From assembly GCF_029267015.1 (NCBI RefSeq), contig NZ_JARIEA010000030.1:1-57129 (forward strand): a DNA stretch of 57,129 nt. Reading direction: 5' to 3'. This DNA comes from Sporosarcina ureae. Its GTDB lineage: Bacteria; Bacillota; Bacilli; Bacillales_A; Planococcaceae. A program made the position numbers and the translations under genes. Within the stretch, counting starts at the first letter, position 1; each line of letters opens with the position of its first letter. Positions 25,727 through 35,587 of the stretch are shown here, piece after piece. Below the pieces are notes generated by a model. The model ran no database searches. It worked only from the letters and a program-made list of their open reading frames with translations, and was not told the origin of the DNA.

Positions 25727-28516
25727 ATGTCTACAAGCAAATATGCAGTTGTCGATTTGGAAACAACTGGTCATTCGCCTTCAAAGGGAGATCGGATTAT
25801 TCAAATAGCAATTGTCTTTATTGAGAACAATCAAATAATTGATACATATATGCGCTATGTGCATCCGCAGCGCTCGATACCGCCCTTTATTCATCAATTG
25901 ACATCAATCGGAGATGAAGACGTTGCAGACGCCGCTCCTTTTGAAGAAATCGCTGAAGAGGTGGCAGATTTGCTTGCTGGGTGTATTTTTGTCGCGCATA
26001 ATACAGACTTTGACGTATCATTTCTACAAAAAGAATTCATTCGATGTGGCATGTCACAGTGGTATGGCAAGACGATTGATACAGTAGAACTCGCGAAGAT
26101 TATGTATCCTACATTACCTAGTTATCGATTGCAGGATATAGCCGAATCGTTGGAGATCCCTTTACAGCAAGCTCACCGTGCGGATGATGATGCGGAAGCG
26201 ACTGCATGGTTCTTGTTGAAGGCACTTGAGAAAATTGAAACGTTACCTAAAGAAACGTTAAGTCGTATGCACGAGCGTTCATTTGCGATGAAATCTGAAA
26301 TCTCGACGTTATTCTATGAAGCACTTAAGCGTTCCCGAGGACATGAAACATCTAGTGATTACGCTTTGTTCCGAGGAATTCCGTACGTAAAATCACAGCT
26401 CCAAACTATGGCATGGCCACAGCCTATAGAATTTCCAGCAGACGACATGGCGAAAGAACAAGTGATGCAGAAAATTAATCCGTCTTATCATATTAGAGAA
26501 GGTCAAGCACAGTTGATGGATTTGACGTGGCAATCATTCGTTGAAAAGAAACAAGTTGCTGTTGAGATTCCTACGGGTGCAGGCAAGACGATCGGTTATT
26601 TAGTACCGGCATTAATTCGTGCATTTGAAACGAAACAACCCGTTGTTATTAGTACGTATACTAACCACTTGGTCGATACACTTGCCGAAGAAGTCGCAAG
26701 GCTTGAAAAGGCTTTGCACGTAACGATTCCAACGACTGTGATCAAAGGTATGTCAAATTATATTTCATTAGGAAAGTTTGAAGAACTTATGCATTTTAAT
26801 GATGAAGTGTATGATGACTCGATCACGATCATGCAGTTATTGGTCTGGTTGACTGAAACCACTACAGGAGATTTAGATGAAGTGAATGTTTCAGGAGGTG
26901 GTCAGCTGTTTGTTGACCGTATCCGTAAGCGTTCGATGCGAGTGAAGAAAGATGAACGAATAGCCGATTTCTATACACATACATTGAAAAACTGCCAGCA
27001 GTCGATGGTTTTGTTGACGAATCACTCGATGTTACTAAATGACAAACAGCGCTATGATCCGTTATTCCATTCCATTAGTGGTTTAGTGGTGGATGAAGCG
27101 CATCAAATGAATCAAGCAGCTATTCGCACGCATCAGCAAGTGTTTTCCTATACAAATTGGAAATATGTAATGAGTCAGTTGAACGGCTTAAGTAATTGTC
27201 AGTTGCTGTTTGACATACAGGATGTCTTAGTACGCTTTCATTTTAATCATAAAACTTCTACTGAACGCCTACAACACGCGTTTGATGAATTCATGTTGGC
27301 ATTCGATGAGTCGATGCTCGTCCTGATCAACTCGAACTCAACTAACGGGGATAAACAGGTGACAAAATCGATACAGCCTTTGTCCAAGCGATTGAGGACA
27401 AATGAAATTTTCACTAAAGTTTTGCGTAAGATGAATGAATATATTAGCGCATCTGAAAAATATGCTGCACCACTAAAAAATCTCTCGAGTGAATTAACCG
27501 TACATGAGCTTGCTGTACTGAATGAATGGTCTTATTGGGTCAATGAAATGAAAGTCAAAGCAGGAGAATGGGTTGAACTATTTTTGGAAAAGCCAAAAAT
27601 GAGCTCGACAGTTTGGATGGAAAAAGACAGCCGCAGTTTGCCAGGTAGTTTACAGATCAAGAAAAGCCCAGTTAACGGTTCTGAAGTCATCCGGGATTTC
27701 ATTGATACACTTGAAGGTGAGGCAGGTATCGTCTGGACATCTGGAACGCTAACTGCCGGACAGCAAGATCGCTTCGTGCTGGATCAAGCGGGACTGCCGC
27801 CTTCTGTCCCATTATATACATTTAAAGCACCTGCTAACTTTTACGAAGGCGCGCATACGTTAATTGTGGAAGATATGCCGGATATTCAGCAAGTATCGAA
27901 TGATGAGTATATCGAAGCGGTGGCGGATGCGTTAATTCAAACGGCCGTTGCGATTGAAGGACGAGTATTTGCATTGTTCTTGTCGCATGACATGTTGAAG
28001 AAGACTCATCAAGCGGTAATCGACAGTGAATCATTGCAAGAAGATTATGTATTGATTGCACAAGGTGTTAGTTCCGGAAGTCGTCACAAGCTGTTAAAGA
28101 CATTTAAACAGCAGGAGAAAGCGGTGTTATTCGGCACGACAAGCTTCTGGGAAGGCGTCGATGTACCGAGTGAACAATTATCCGCGGTAGTTGTGGTTCG
28201 TCTGCCGTTTACTTCACCGGATGAACCCCTCTTCAAAGCGCGTTCTGAAGCATTGGTCGCAGAGCGTAAAAATGCATTCATGCATCTAGGTTTGCCTGAA
28301 GCTATATTGCGTTTCAGACAAGGATTCGGCAGATTGATTCGCTCATCTGATCAGCAAGGGTTCTTTATTATATTAGATCGCCGTATCGATACCAAATCGT
28401 ATGGTAAATCCTTTTTAGAGGCATTACCAAAGTCATTTGTGAAAAAAGTATCTCTTGAAGGTCTAGTTAACGAGATCGAAAATTGTTATAATGATGGATG
28501 TACCAAAAGAAAGTAG
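25727..28516 (+). CDS. dinG: DinG-type helicase with N-terminal DnaQ-like exonuclease domain
   Basis: This 929-residue protein starts with a DEDD exonuclease domain (about 1-165: VDLETTG, HNTDFDVSFL, HRADDDAEAT). The XPD-like superfamily 2 helicase follows: Walker A EIPTGAGKTIGY near residue 285, the DEAH box in VVDEAHQMN, and motif VI RQGFGRLIRSSDQQG near the end. The iron-sulfur cysteines of E. coli DinG are not visible between motifs I and II, as expected for the Firmicute fusion type. In Staphylococcus this type acts mainly as a 3'-5' exonuclease. It sits between panD and ypmB, as in B. subtilis. Confidence 0.93.
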   Translation: MSTSKYAVVDLETTGHSPSKGDRIIQIAIVFIENNQIIDTYMRYVHPQRSIPPFIHQLTSIGDEDVADAAPFEEIAEEVADLLAGCIFVAHNTDFDVSFLQKEFIRCGMSQWYGKTIDTVELAKIMYPTLPSYRLQDIAESLEIPLQQAHRADDDAEATAWFLLKALEKIETLPKETLSRMHERSFAMKSEISTLFYEALKRSRGHETSSDYALFRGIPYVKSQLQTMAWPQPIEFPADDMAKEQVMQKINPSYHIREGQAQLMDLTWQSFVEKKQVAVEIPTGAGKTIGYLVPALIRAFETKQPVVISTYTNHLVDTLAEEVARLEKALHVTIPTTVIKGMSNYISLGKFEELMHFNDEVYDDSITIMQLLVWLTETTTGDLDEVNVSGGGQLFVDRIRKRSMRVKKDERIADFYTHTLKNCQQSMVLLTNHSMLLNDKQRYDPLFHSISGLVVDEAHQMNQAAIRTHQQVFSYTNWKYVMSQLNGLSNCQLLFDIQDVLVRFHFNHKTSTERLQHAFDEFMLAFDESMLVLINSNSTNGDKQVTKSIQPLSKRLRTNEIFTKVLRKMNEYISASEKYAAPLKNLSSELTVHELAVLNEWSYWVNEMKVKAGEWVELFLEKPKMSSTVWMEKDSRSLPGSLQIKKSPVNGSEVIRDFIDTLEGEAGIVWTSGTLTAGQQDRFVLDQAGLPPSVPLYTFKAPANFYEGAHTLIVEDMPDIQQVSNDEYIEAVADALIQTAVAIEGRVFALFLSHDMLKKTHQAVIDSESLQEDYVLIAQGVSSGSRHKLLKTFKQQEKAVLFGTTSFWEGVDVPSEQLSAVVVVRLPFTSPDEPLFKARSEALVAERKNAFMHLGLPEAILRFRQGFGRLIRSSDQQGFFIILDRRIDTKSYGKSFLEALPKSFVKKVSLEGLVNEIENCYNDGCTKRK

Positions 28517-28570
28517 GTTGAAAAATGAATCGAAAAAAATCAACGGTTCATTCGATAGGAAGAGTCGCTT

Positions 28571-29050
28571 ATGCTTAATTGGATTAAGTTTCTATTTCTA
28601 TTTTTACTCACACTTGGAATCACGATTACACTGATCGTTTTCTACCAAGCAGAGAAACCGTTCGCTGCATCGAGTAAGGTAGCGGAAGAAGCTGTATTGG
28701 CAAATAATGTTCTTGAAAGGGTAAATAAGACGAATCATTTTCATGGAAAGACTTCATGGATCACGGTCTATGGAATAGATAAAAAAGGACATGAAAAAAT
28801 CATTTTCGTTGAAGAACAAACGACGAAAATACTAAAAGCCGTTTCAATTAAAGATGGTATTACAGAGCAAAAAGCTATTGCTAACGTCAAAAGAGATGAT
28901 GATGTGCAGAAAATACTGAACGCATCATTGGGTCTTGAAAATGACACACCGTTTTGGGAAGTTGGTTATCTGGATAGCGAGGATACCTTAAACTATGCGT
29001 ATTTAAACTTCACGGATGGAAAGCGGCTTAAGCATATTACAAAATTATAG
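28571..29050 (+). CDS. ypmB: YpmB-like anchored protein with PepSY-like domains
   Basis: This 159-residue protein has one N-terminal membrane helix (about residues 4-25) and an extracytoplasmic part made of two PepSY/DUF5590-type segments (AEEAVLANNVLERVNK and KDGITEQKAIANVKRD). It matches B. subtilis YpmB in size and place between dinG and aspB. The function is unknown; a role at the cell surface is likely. Confidence 0.82.
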   Translation: MLNWIKFLFLFLLTLGITITLIVFYQAEKPFAASSKVAEEAVLANNVLERVNKTNHFHGKTSWITVYGIDKKGHEKIIFVEEQTTKILKAVSIKDGITEQKAIANVKRDDDVQKILNASLGLENDTPFWEVGYLDSEDTLNYAYLNFTDGKRLKHITKL

Positions 29051-29087
29051 AGTAAATTGGAATTAGAACTAAAAGGGAGCGGTCAAT

Positions 29088-30281
29088 TTGAGAAAGCAAT
29101 TAGCGTCCAGAGTAAGTACTTTAACACCATCTACAACATTAGCGATTACTGCAAAAGCAAAAGAAATGAAAGCATCCGGCATAGATATTGTAGGGCTCGG
29201 AGCAGGCGAACCGGATTATAATACACCTGAAAACATTTTGGCAGCAGCGTATCAATCAATGAAAGATGGAAAGACAAAATATACTCCTGCGGGCGGTCTT
29301 CCGGAATTAAAAGACGCCATAATTGACAAATTGAAAAGAGATCAAGGCTTGGACTATACACGTAAGGAAGTGTTGGTCGGTATCGGAGCGAAGCACGTAC
29401 TCTTTACACTATTCCAAGTCCTACTTAATAAAGGTGATGAAGTCATCATTCCTTCCCCTTTCTGGGTGAGTTATCCGGAACAAGTGAAGTTAGCGGAAGG
29501 CACGCCAGTATTTATTGAAGGCACAGCGGCCAATCAATTCAAAGTATCGGCGAAGCAAATCAACGAGGCGATTACGGATCAAACGAAAGCCGTGATCATT
29601 AACTCGCCAGGTAATCCGACGGGAATGATTTATTCCAAGGAAGAACTGGCCGAAATTGCCGAAGTATGCCGTGAAAAAGACGTGTGGATCATTTCGGATG
29701 AAATATATGAAAAACTGGTTTATGATGGACAACACCATGTATCCATTGCGCAACTTTCAGAAGATGCAAAAGAGCGTACATTCGTTATAAATGGAGTATC
29801 GAAATCCCATTCGATGACAGGTTGGAGAATTGGTTATATTGCAGGTGACGCAGAAGTAGTAGGTGCGATGACGAACCTCGCTAGCCATTCGACGTCTAAC
29901 CCGACAACGACTTCACAATACGCTGCGATCGAAGCTTATAACGGACCGCAAGATGCTGTGGAAGTTATGCGGAAAGATTTCGAATCCCGTTTGAATCAAG
30001 CGTATCCTAAGCTTGCAGCTATCCCAGGTTTCCATGTGTTAAAGCCACAAGGAGCATTCTATTTCTTGCCTGATGTCCAAGAAGCATTGAAGAATACAGG
30101 CTTTGCAAATGTCGATGTGTTCGCACAAGCGTTATTGACAGAAGCGAAAGTAGCAGTCATTCCAGGTACTGGTTTCGGTTCTGACTCGACGATTCGACTT
30201 TCGTATGCAACGTCAATCGATCAATTGGAAGAAGGAATTGCACGTATTGATAAATTTGTTAGAGATCACTGGAAAGCGTAA
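29088..30281 (+). CDS. aspB: Aspartate aminotransferase, class I
   Basis: This PLP enzyme interconverts aspartate/2-oxoglutarate and oxaloacetate/glutamate. The 397 residues show GLGAGEPDYNTP, NSPGNPTGM, SDEIYEKLVY and the PLP lysine in GVSKSHSMTGWRIGY. The start is TTG after AAAAGGGAG; no ATG fits the family N-terminus RVSTLTPSTTLAITAKAKE. The aspB-dnaD-nth order follows B. subtilis. Confidence 0.95.
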   Translation: MRKQLASRVSTLTPSTTLAITAKAKEMKASGIDIVGLGAGEPDYNTPENILAAAYQSMKDGKTKYTPAGGLPELKDAIIDKLKRDQGLDYTRKEVLVGIGAKHVLFTLFQVLLNKGDEVIIPSPFWVSYPEQVKLAEGTPVFIEGTAANQFKVSAKQINEAITDQTKAVIINSPGNPTGMIYSKEELAEIAEVCREKDVWIISDEIYEKLVYDGQHHVSIAQLSEDAKERTFVINGVSKSHSMTGWRIGYIAGDAEVVGAMTNLASHSTSNPTTTSQYAAIEAYNGPQDAVEVMRKDFESRLNQAYPKLAAIPGFHVLKPQGAFYFLPDVQEALKNTGFANVDVFAQALLTEAKVAVIPGTGFGSDSTIRLSYATSIDQLEEGIARIDKFVRDHWKA

Positions 30282-30325
30282 AACAGAAGCAACCCATTAG
30301 TTGCTGATGAGAGGAAGTTTCAAAT

Positions 30326-31033
30326 ATGCAGCAAGATGAGCGGCTGAAAATCTGGATTGAGCAGGGGAATGTTTCTATTTCCCAGCTCTTTTTTCAACAT
30401 TATAAAAAATTACTGATCTCAGATAATGATGCCATGGTATTACTCCATATGATTGCATTTCAGGAAGCGGGGAACTATTTTCCTACGCCGACCGATATTG
30501 CGAATCGTATGCAACAACAAGAGAAAGATGTTACGAATTGCTTACAGCGCATGATGCAAAAAGGATTATTTTCTATAGAACAGAGTACCGATGAAAATAA
30601 AGTATTGCATGAAAAGTTTTCATTTTATCCTTTATGGAAACGATTGATAGAAGAAGTTGAAAAACAGAAGATGCAGTCAGAAGAAGAAGTAGTCAAGCAG
30701 GATGAGGGAGAAATCTTCTCGTTATTCGAGCAAGAATTCGGTCGCTTCTTATCACCGATGGAATTTGAAACCATCGGTATGTGGATTGATAAAGATGGTC
30801 ATTCTACGGAAATTATCCGTGCAGCACTACGAGAAGCCGTTTTGGCACAAAAGATGAGCTTGCGTTATATTGACCGGATTTTATTTGAGTGGAAAAAGAA
30901 AAATGTCAAAACGATGCGAGATGTTGAAAAGCAGACGAAAGCGTTCCGTCCGACAACTGTAGCAACAGCTCCGCAAGTAAAAACTGCAATTAAAGATGTA
31001 CCTTTCTATAATTGGCTTGAAGAACGGGAGTAG
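30326..31033 (+). CDS. dnaD: DNA replication initiation protein DnaD
   Basis: This primosome component acts with DnaB and DnaI to load the replicative helicase at origins and restart sites. The 235 residues have an N-terminal winged-helix domain (about 1-110: LLHMIAFQEAGNYFPTPTDI) and a C-terminal DnaD/DnaB_2 domain (about 125-200) with the signature SLRYIDRILFEWKKKNVKT. The tail after about residue 205 looks disordered. It lies 8 bases ahead of nth. Confidence 0.95.
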   Translation: MQQDERLKIWIEQGNVSISQLFFQHYKKLLISDNDAMVLLHMIAFQEAGNYFPTPTDIANRMQQQEKDVTNCLQRMMQKGLFSIEQSTDENKVLHEKFSFYPLWKRLIEEVEKQKMQSEEEVVKQDEGEIFSLFEQEFGRFLSPMEFETIGMWIDKDGHSTEIIRAALREAVLAQKMSLRYIDRILFEWKKKNVKTMRDVEKQTKAFRPTTVATAPQVKTAIKDVPFYNWLEERE

Positions 31034-31041
31034 GTGAAACG

Positions 31042-31689
31042 ATGCTGACAAAAACACAATGGAACATATGCCTGCAAAAGTTCGAAGAGATGTTTCCAGA
31101 AGCGCATTGTGAACTCGTTCATAAAAATCCTTTTGAATTACTGATCGCAACTCTTTTATCTGCGCAATGTACAGACGTATTAGTCAATCGCGTCACAGCA
31201 GAGCTGTTTAAGAAATATCAAACACCAGAAGATTATCTTGCTGTACCTATTGAAGAACTGCAGGACGACATACGTTCAATCGGTTTGTTCCGTAATAAAT
31301 CAAAGAATATACAGGCACTCAGTCTCCAACTGCTTGAAGAGTTTGGTGGAGAAGTACCTCCAAACCGTGATGAGATGATGACGTTGCCGGGTGTTGGTAG
31401 GAAGACAGCCAATGTCGTTGTATCAAACGCATTTGGTGTTCCAGCTTTAGCTGTCGATACACATGTGGAGCGCGTAGCGAAAAGGCTTGGTATGAATCGC
31501 TGGAAAGATCGTCCGCTTGATGTAGAAGAAAAAATCATGCGTTGGACACCAATGGAAAAATGGACACAGACTCATCATCAAATGATTTTCTTCGGTCGTT
31601 ATCACTGCAAAGCACAAAATCCCAACTGCCCAGAATGTCCACTGTTGGATTTATGCCGTGAAGGCCAGAAAAGGATGAAAGCGAAATGA
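31042..31689 (+). CDS. nth: Endonuclease III
   Basis: This DNA glycosylase/AP lyase removes oxidised pyrimidines in base excision repair. The 215 residues show the helix-hairpin-helix with the catalytic lysine in LPGVGRKTANVV, the catalytic aspartate in AVDTHVERV, and the four cysteines of the 4Fe-4S cluster in C-x6-C-x2-C-x5-C spacing near the end. It overlaps ypoC by 4 bases. Confidence 0.97.
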   Translation: MLTKTQWNICLQKFEEMFPEAHCELVHKNPFELLIATLLSAQCTDVLVNRVTAELFKKYQTPEDYLAVPIEELQDDIRSIGLFRNKSKNIQALSLQLLEEFGGEVPPNRDEMMTLPGVGRKTANVVVSNAFGVPALAVDTHVERVAKRLGMNRWKDRPLDVEEKIMRWTPMEKWTQTHHQMIFFGRYHCKAQNPNCPECPLLDLCREGQKRMKAK

Positions 31690-32021
31690 CACCAGAACAG
31701 TTAAAAGAACATGTCCAACAAGTACTTGCTCGGTGGGAACTACAAAAGCCGGAGTTAGAAGAAGCGTATGCTATCAATGACGAACGCAAATTGCTATTAA
31801 TACAGCCAGCAATCGAGCAGTTAGAATGGTTGATCGGCCAAAGTGAACTAGCAGAGAATTCTCATACAGGCAAGATGCACCATGCACTTGAGCCGAATAA
31901 TTACGAGGAACGAATCGAATTTATCAAACTGCAAAAAAATAGTCATTATGCGATGATTCAACTGACGATGCTGTATGATGAGATGAAGAAGAAGGCGGCA
32001 CGTATACGTGTTCAACAATAA
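31686..32021 (+). CDS. ypoC: YpoC-like hypothetical protein
   Basis: A 111-residue helical, charged protein coupled to nth by an ATGA overlap. Its place between nth and ponA corresponds to ypoC of B. subtilis. No domain, membrane segment or motif is recognised. The coupling suggests coexpression with dnaD and nth. A terminator shared with ponA follows. Confidence 0.75.
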   Translation: MTPEQLKEHVQQVLARWELQKPELEEAYAINDERKLLLIQPAIEQLEWLIGQSELAENSHTGKMHHALEPNNYEERIEFIKLQKNSHYAMIQLTMLYDEMKKKAARIRVQQ

Positions 32022-32023
32022 AT

Positions 32024-32066
32024 AAAAAGAGCGGATCGACATTATATGTCGATTCGCTCTTTTTTA
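32024..32066 (+). terminator. Bidirectional terminator between ypoC and ponA
   Basis: AAAAAGAGCGGATCGACAT and ATGTCGATTCGCTCTTTTT form a long, nearly perfect stem with A and T runs on both sides. It serves both converging genes. Confidence 0.92.
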
Positions 32067-32075
32067 GTTGATCGG

Positions 32076-34751
32076 TTAATCAGAAGGATTGATGTTGGAA
32101 TCATTTTGGTTTTGACCTTGGTCTCCTTGATTCCCTTGATTTCCTTGACCTTGACCTTGATTTTGATCTTGGTTGTTTTCGTTATTGTCGTTCTCATTAT
32201 TGTTCGAGTTGTTGCCGTCTGGATTATTGGGGGTATTTTGATCCGATTGGTTTTGATCTTCGTTATCGGATTCATTGTCTGAATTCGAATCATTATCTGA
32301 TGGATCATCGTCCGGATTATTTTGATCATCCCCGTTATCGTCAGGCACAATGATTGGCTCGTCTTCAATTTCTGGTTCATTTGCATCTTTTATCGATAGG
32401 CTAGCCGTTGCTGATCCGCTCGTATAGCCGCCCATATTGGCACTCACGTAGAATGTATAGCTCTTGCCGTATTCTACACCTGAATAGGTCGTCTGCTGAT
32501 CAGAAGTAGTGGTAATACTTTGTGCTGCTCCGCCATCAACAGAGACGCTTACGTTGAACGTAGGACTTCCTAGGCTATCATACGTATTCGATACATCGTA
32601 ATTCCAATTCAATTGAACGGTGTTGGAATTTGCATCGAATTGTGCGGTTAACCCTTCCGGACTTGGGATGGATATTTTTTCAGGGACTGCAGCTTTGTTG
32701 GGCAGTGTTCCTCTGACAAATAATTCAGTACTGATCTGATTCCGATAAGTAAATGAACTCGCTAGCATAATAGGGTCACTGCCTTTGACGATATCCGCCT
32801 CTTCTACAGAGTCTGGTTGAACGAATGTACCTGGATCTTTTGCAATTTTGCTCATTACATCACGGAAAAGATATTGTGGAACGTAACGTCCGTGCTCATA
32901 TGTCGTGATGGGTAAATACTTCCCATACCCGCCCCATGTTGAAATGGTATATTCACTTGTATAACCTGTAAACCACGTATCAGGCACGTAATGACTTTTC
33001 ATATTGTCTTTTTGCATTTTTTTAGCATCAAAATTTGTTGTGCCAGTTTTTCCTGCTATATCCATATTACTGATATTTGCTCGAGTACCTGTTGCTTCAT
33101 ACTCGGTAAGTACATCACGCAATACATCGGTAATCATATAAGCTGTAGAATCTTTCATTGCAGTTACAGGATCCGGACGTAAATTCTTTTCTGTTTTTCC
33201 GTCACGCAGTACTAGTTTAGTTACGGCATGGGGTTTTGTGTAAATACCGCCATTACCGAAAGCTGCATATGCGCCAGCCATTTGGACTGTAGAGAATTCA
33301 GCTCCGCCACCGAGGGCATTAGATGAATCTATATTTTCATAGGTAAACCCAAGTTTATTCGCGAAGGCTTCTGCTTTCTTAGTTCCTACTTTTTCAAAAG
33401 CCTTGACTGCGGGTACGTTTCTAGACCAATACAGTGCTTGTCGCATAGTTAATGAACCAAGGAATTTACCATCTGCGTTACGTATGGGCGTACCCGATCC
33501 TGTATAACTGTATGGTTCATCAACCACTTTTTGTCCTGTAGACCAGTCTAGTTCTTCAATTGCCGGACCGTAAGACAAAATTGGCTTTATACTAGAGCCC
33601 GGTGCACGTTTTACTTCGGCGTAATTCAAATTTCGACCTGAATAGTTTCGTCCGCCTCCGATTGCAACGATAGCGCTAGTTTTCGTATCCAGTACCGTCA
33701 TACCCGCTTCCATTTCATCCGATTCATAATAACTCGGATCATTGATGGCTGCTTCTACGGTTTCTTGTACTTTTGTATCAAGCGCTGTTTGCACTGTCAC
33801 ACCTTCAGCTAGAAGGTCGGAATAACCTGCCTCCTCAATTTCATCAAGTACCGCATCCACGTAAGCTGGGTATTTACCGAATACTTCACGGTCTTCTGCT
33901 GCCAATAAAGTAGAAGTTACCGGTACTTTCTTTGCTTCATTCATTTCAGCGGTCGTAATCTTCCCGTGACGTTCCATAAGAGTCAACACGATGTTACGGC
34001 GTTTTTCTGCACGTTCGGGATGTTTAAACGGATTATAACCGTTTGGAGACTGCGGCATACCTGCAAGCATAGCCATTTCAGGTAATTCCAGTTCGCCTAC
34101 TTTTTTCCCGTAGAAGAAGTTTGCACCTGTACCGATGCCATAACGTGTACCGGACATAAGGACTTTATTAAAGTACATTTCGAATATTTCTTCTTTTGTA
34201 TATTCTTTTTCGAGTTTGTGCGCAAGCCATGCTTCTTGTGCTTTGCGCTTTAATGTTTTTTCGTTTTTTAAGAAAGAGTTTTTGATGACTTGTTGCGTCA
34301 AAGTGGAAGCCCCTTGTGCTCCAAATCCACTGCGGAAGTTGGCAACTACGGCTCCGCCTAGACGATAGAAGTCTATACCACCGTGTTTGAAGAAACGAAC
34401 ATCTTCCGTTGCTAGAATTGCGTCTTTCAACTGATCAGGGATTTCCTCGTACGGTACAAACTCCCGTTTTTCAGCTCCGAACTTCATGAAAATATCGCCA
34501 TCTTTTGTGAGGAAGTTTGACGTCAAAGGATCTTTTAATAATTCCTCATCTAGATCAGGCGCTGTACTTGCATAGTAAGCAAATAAGGAAATGCCGCCAA
34601 CTACTACTAATAGGAAAAGGGCTGCAATCCCCAGGAGAATTTTCTTCCACAACTCTTTTGGGAACTTTCTCTGGGGCTGTTTTTGTCGTTCCGTTTTAAC
34701 TGTTACTTGTTTCTTTCGTCTTTCCGTTCTCGAGTTTATATTATCACTCAT
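32076..34751 (-). CDS. ponA: Class A penicillin-binding protein 1
   Basis: This bifunctional peptidoglycan synthase has a short cytosolic basic N-terminus and a membrane anchor (about residues 34-60). The glycosyltransferase domain follows (about 80-250, EDVRFFKHGGIDFYR). The transpeptidase domain has SSIK (in GSSIKPIL), SRN (in YWSRNVPAV) and KTGTT. A fibronectin-type domain (about 690-790) precedes a 95-residue Asp/Asn/Gln/Gly-rich tail. The 891 residues compare with 914 in B. subtilis PonA, which also has a polar repeat tail. It is cotranscribed with recU 24 bases upstream. Confidence 0.96.
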   Translation of the reverse strand: MSDNINSRTERRKKQVTVKTERQKQPQRKFPKELWKKILLGIAALFLLVVVGGISLFAYYASTAPDLDEELLKDPLTSNFLTKDGDIFMKFGAEKREFVPYEEIPDQLKDAILATEDVRFFKHGGIDFYRLGGAVVANFRSGFGAQGASTLTQQVIKNSFLKNEKTLKRKAQEAWLAHKLEKEYTKEEIFEMYFNKVLMSGTRYGIGTGANFFYGKKVGELELPEMAMLAGMPQSPNGYNPFKHPERAEKRRNIVLTLMERHGKITTAEMNEAKKVPVTSTLLAAEDREVFGKYPAYVDAVLDEIEEAGYSDLLAEGVTVQTALDTKVQETVEAAINDPSYYESDEMEAGMTVLDTKTSAIVAIGGGRNYSGRNLNYAEVKRAPGSSIKPILSYGPAIEELDWSTGQKVVDEPYSYTGSGTPIRNADGKFLGSLTMRQALYWSRNVPAVKAFEKVGTKKAEAFANKLGFTYENIDSSNALGGGAEFSTVQMAGAYAAFGNGGIYTKPHAVTKLVLRDGKTEKNLRPDPVTAMKDSTAYMITDVLRDVLTEYEATGTRANISNMDIAGKTGTTNFDAKKMQKDNMKSHYVPDTWFTGYTSEYTISTWGGYGKYLPITTYEHGRYVPQYLFRDVMSKIAKDPGTFVQPDSVEEADIVKGSDPIMLASSFTYRNQISTELFVRGTLPNKAAVPEKISIPSPEGLTAQFDANSNTVQLNWNYDVSNTYDSLGSPTFNVSVSVDGGAAQSITTTSDQQTTYSGVEYGKSYTFYVSANMGGYTSGSATASLSIKDANEPEIEDEPIIVPDDNGDDQNNPDDDPSDNDSNSDNESDNEDQNQSDQNTPNNPDGNNSNNNENDNNENNQDQNQGQGQGNQGNQGDQGQNQNDSNINPSD

Positions 34752-34775
34752 AATAGTTCCTGCCTTTCGCTCTCG

Positions 34776-35387
34776 TTAATCTGTCTTGCGCTTAATCCAA
34801 TCCGCCACGGCTTGTATATAATCCAACCGGGGTTGATAGCCTGTATTGATCTCGATGGATCGTTCTTCTATTTCTACTAACGTAATAGACTTTCTTCCAC
34901 CCTCTTCCATGCGTTGCCATAGAGGATAGAATTCTTGAAACGGTAGTAAGAAATACCGATCCAATAAAGTAAAGTTGACGATAAAAAAAGCCAGTCCCGA
35001 TTGGTCAATTACTTGCTTCATATGTTGCACTTGATGCAAATGAATGTTTTGCAATGGTAATGAAGTTTTATTTTTTGTTTCTTTTGCTTCAAAGTCCACA
35101 TAATAACCGTTCCAAATACCATTATAGTCAGTCGTTGAAGGAGTACGGAAATAGGCTTCTGTAATGACCGCAGCACTTCTTGCCGGATACCGCACGTTCA
35201 CAATTTGTATAGGGACAGGTTTTTTATGGATGACAGCCAAACCATGCGCTAAATAGTATTCATTTGTATCATTTAGTTCGTCTTCCAATGACTTACCCCG
35301 ATTACTAAAAGAGTAGTCAAACATTTTCTTTTTTGAAGAAGATACGGAAGGAGTGAACTTTTTTCCGTTTGGATAACGTATCGCCAA
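34776..35387 (-). CDS. recU: Holliday junction resolvase RecU
   Basis: It cleaves four-way junctions in recombination and chromosome segregation. The nuclease core has the TTDYNGIW...DFEAKETKNK motif (D and E-x-K metal site) and NRGKSLEDELN. The frame extends to GTG 35396, but that codon overlaps the ribosome site GAGGTGG. TTG 35387 lies 5 bases after it and gives MAIRYPNGKKF, close to B. subtilis RecU, so I chose it (203 residues). The recU-ponA pair is conserved in Firmicutes. Confidence 0.94.
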   Translation of the reverse strand: MAIRYPNGKKFTPSVSSSKKKMFDYSFSNRGKSLEDELNDTNEYYLAHGLAVIHKKPVPIQIVNVRYPARSAAVITEAYFRTPSTTDYNGIWNGYYVDFEAKETKNKTSLPLQNIHLHQVQHMKQVIDQSGLAFFIVNFTLLDRYFLLPFQEFYPLWQRMEEGGRKSITLVEIEERSIEINTGYQPRLDYIQAVADWIKRKTD

Positions 35388-35408
35388 TGTGACCACCTCG
35401 TACTCTAC

Positions 35409-35417
35409 ATCATACCA
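35409..35417 (-). promoter_or_regulatory. Extended -10 promoter for recU-ponA
   Basis: On the minus strand TGGTATGAT (TG-N-TATGAT) lies about 22 bases before the recU start. The -35 match is weak. Confidence 0.45.
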
Positions 35418-35530
35418 TACCCACTACTGGACGAGTTACCGAAAGGAAGGTTTCCGGAGAACTAAAAGTAGTCGATTTCGTGACGGCTTGGAATGTTTGT
35501 TCGCAATAAGTGGAGGTGTGCTACTATTTC

Positions 35531-35539
35531 TGATAAAAT
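35531..35539 (+). promoter_or_regulatory. Extended -10 promoter for yppE-yprA
   Basis: TGATAAAAT (TG-N-TAAAAT) lies 48 bases before yppE, with no good -35. It is divergent to the recU promoter. Confidence 0.4.
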
Positions 35540-35587
35540 GAATAGAAGTCCGTTTTTTATGATAGACACTAAAGGAGTTTTCTATAG

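Noticed and set aside
28525..28572. 15-codon frame between dinG and ypmB as a possible ypmA
   Set aside because: Far too short for ypmA and no support beyond an ATG; it merely overlaps the ypmB start.
32046..32282. 78-codon hydrophobic forward frame opposite the PonA tail
   Set aside because: It is the complement of the low-complexity Asn/Gln-rich coding repeat, which gives an artificial Ile/Leu/Val run.
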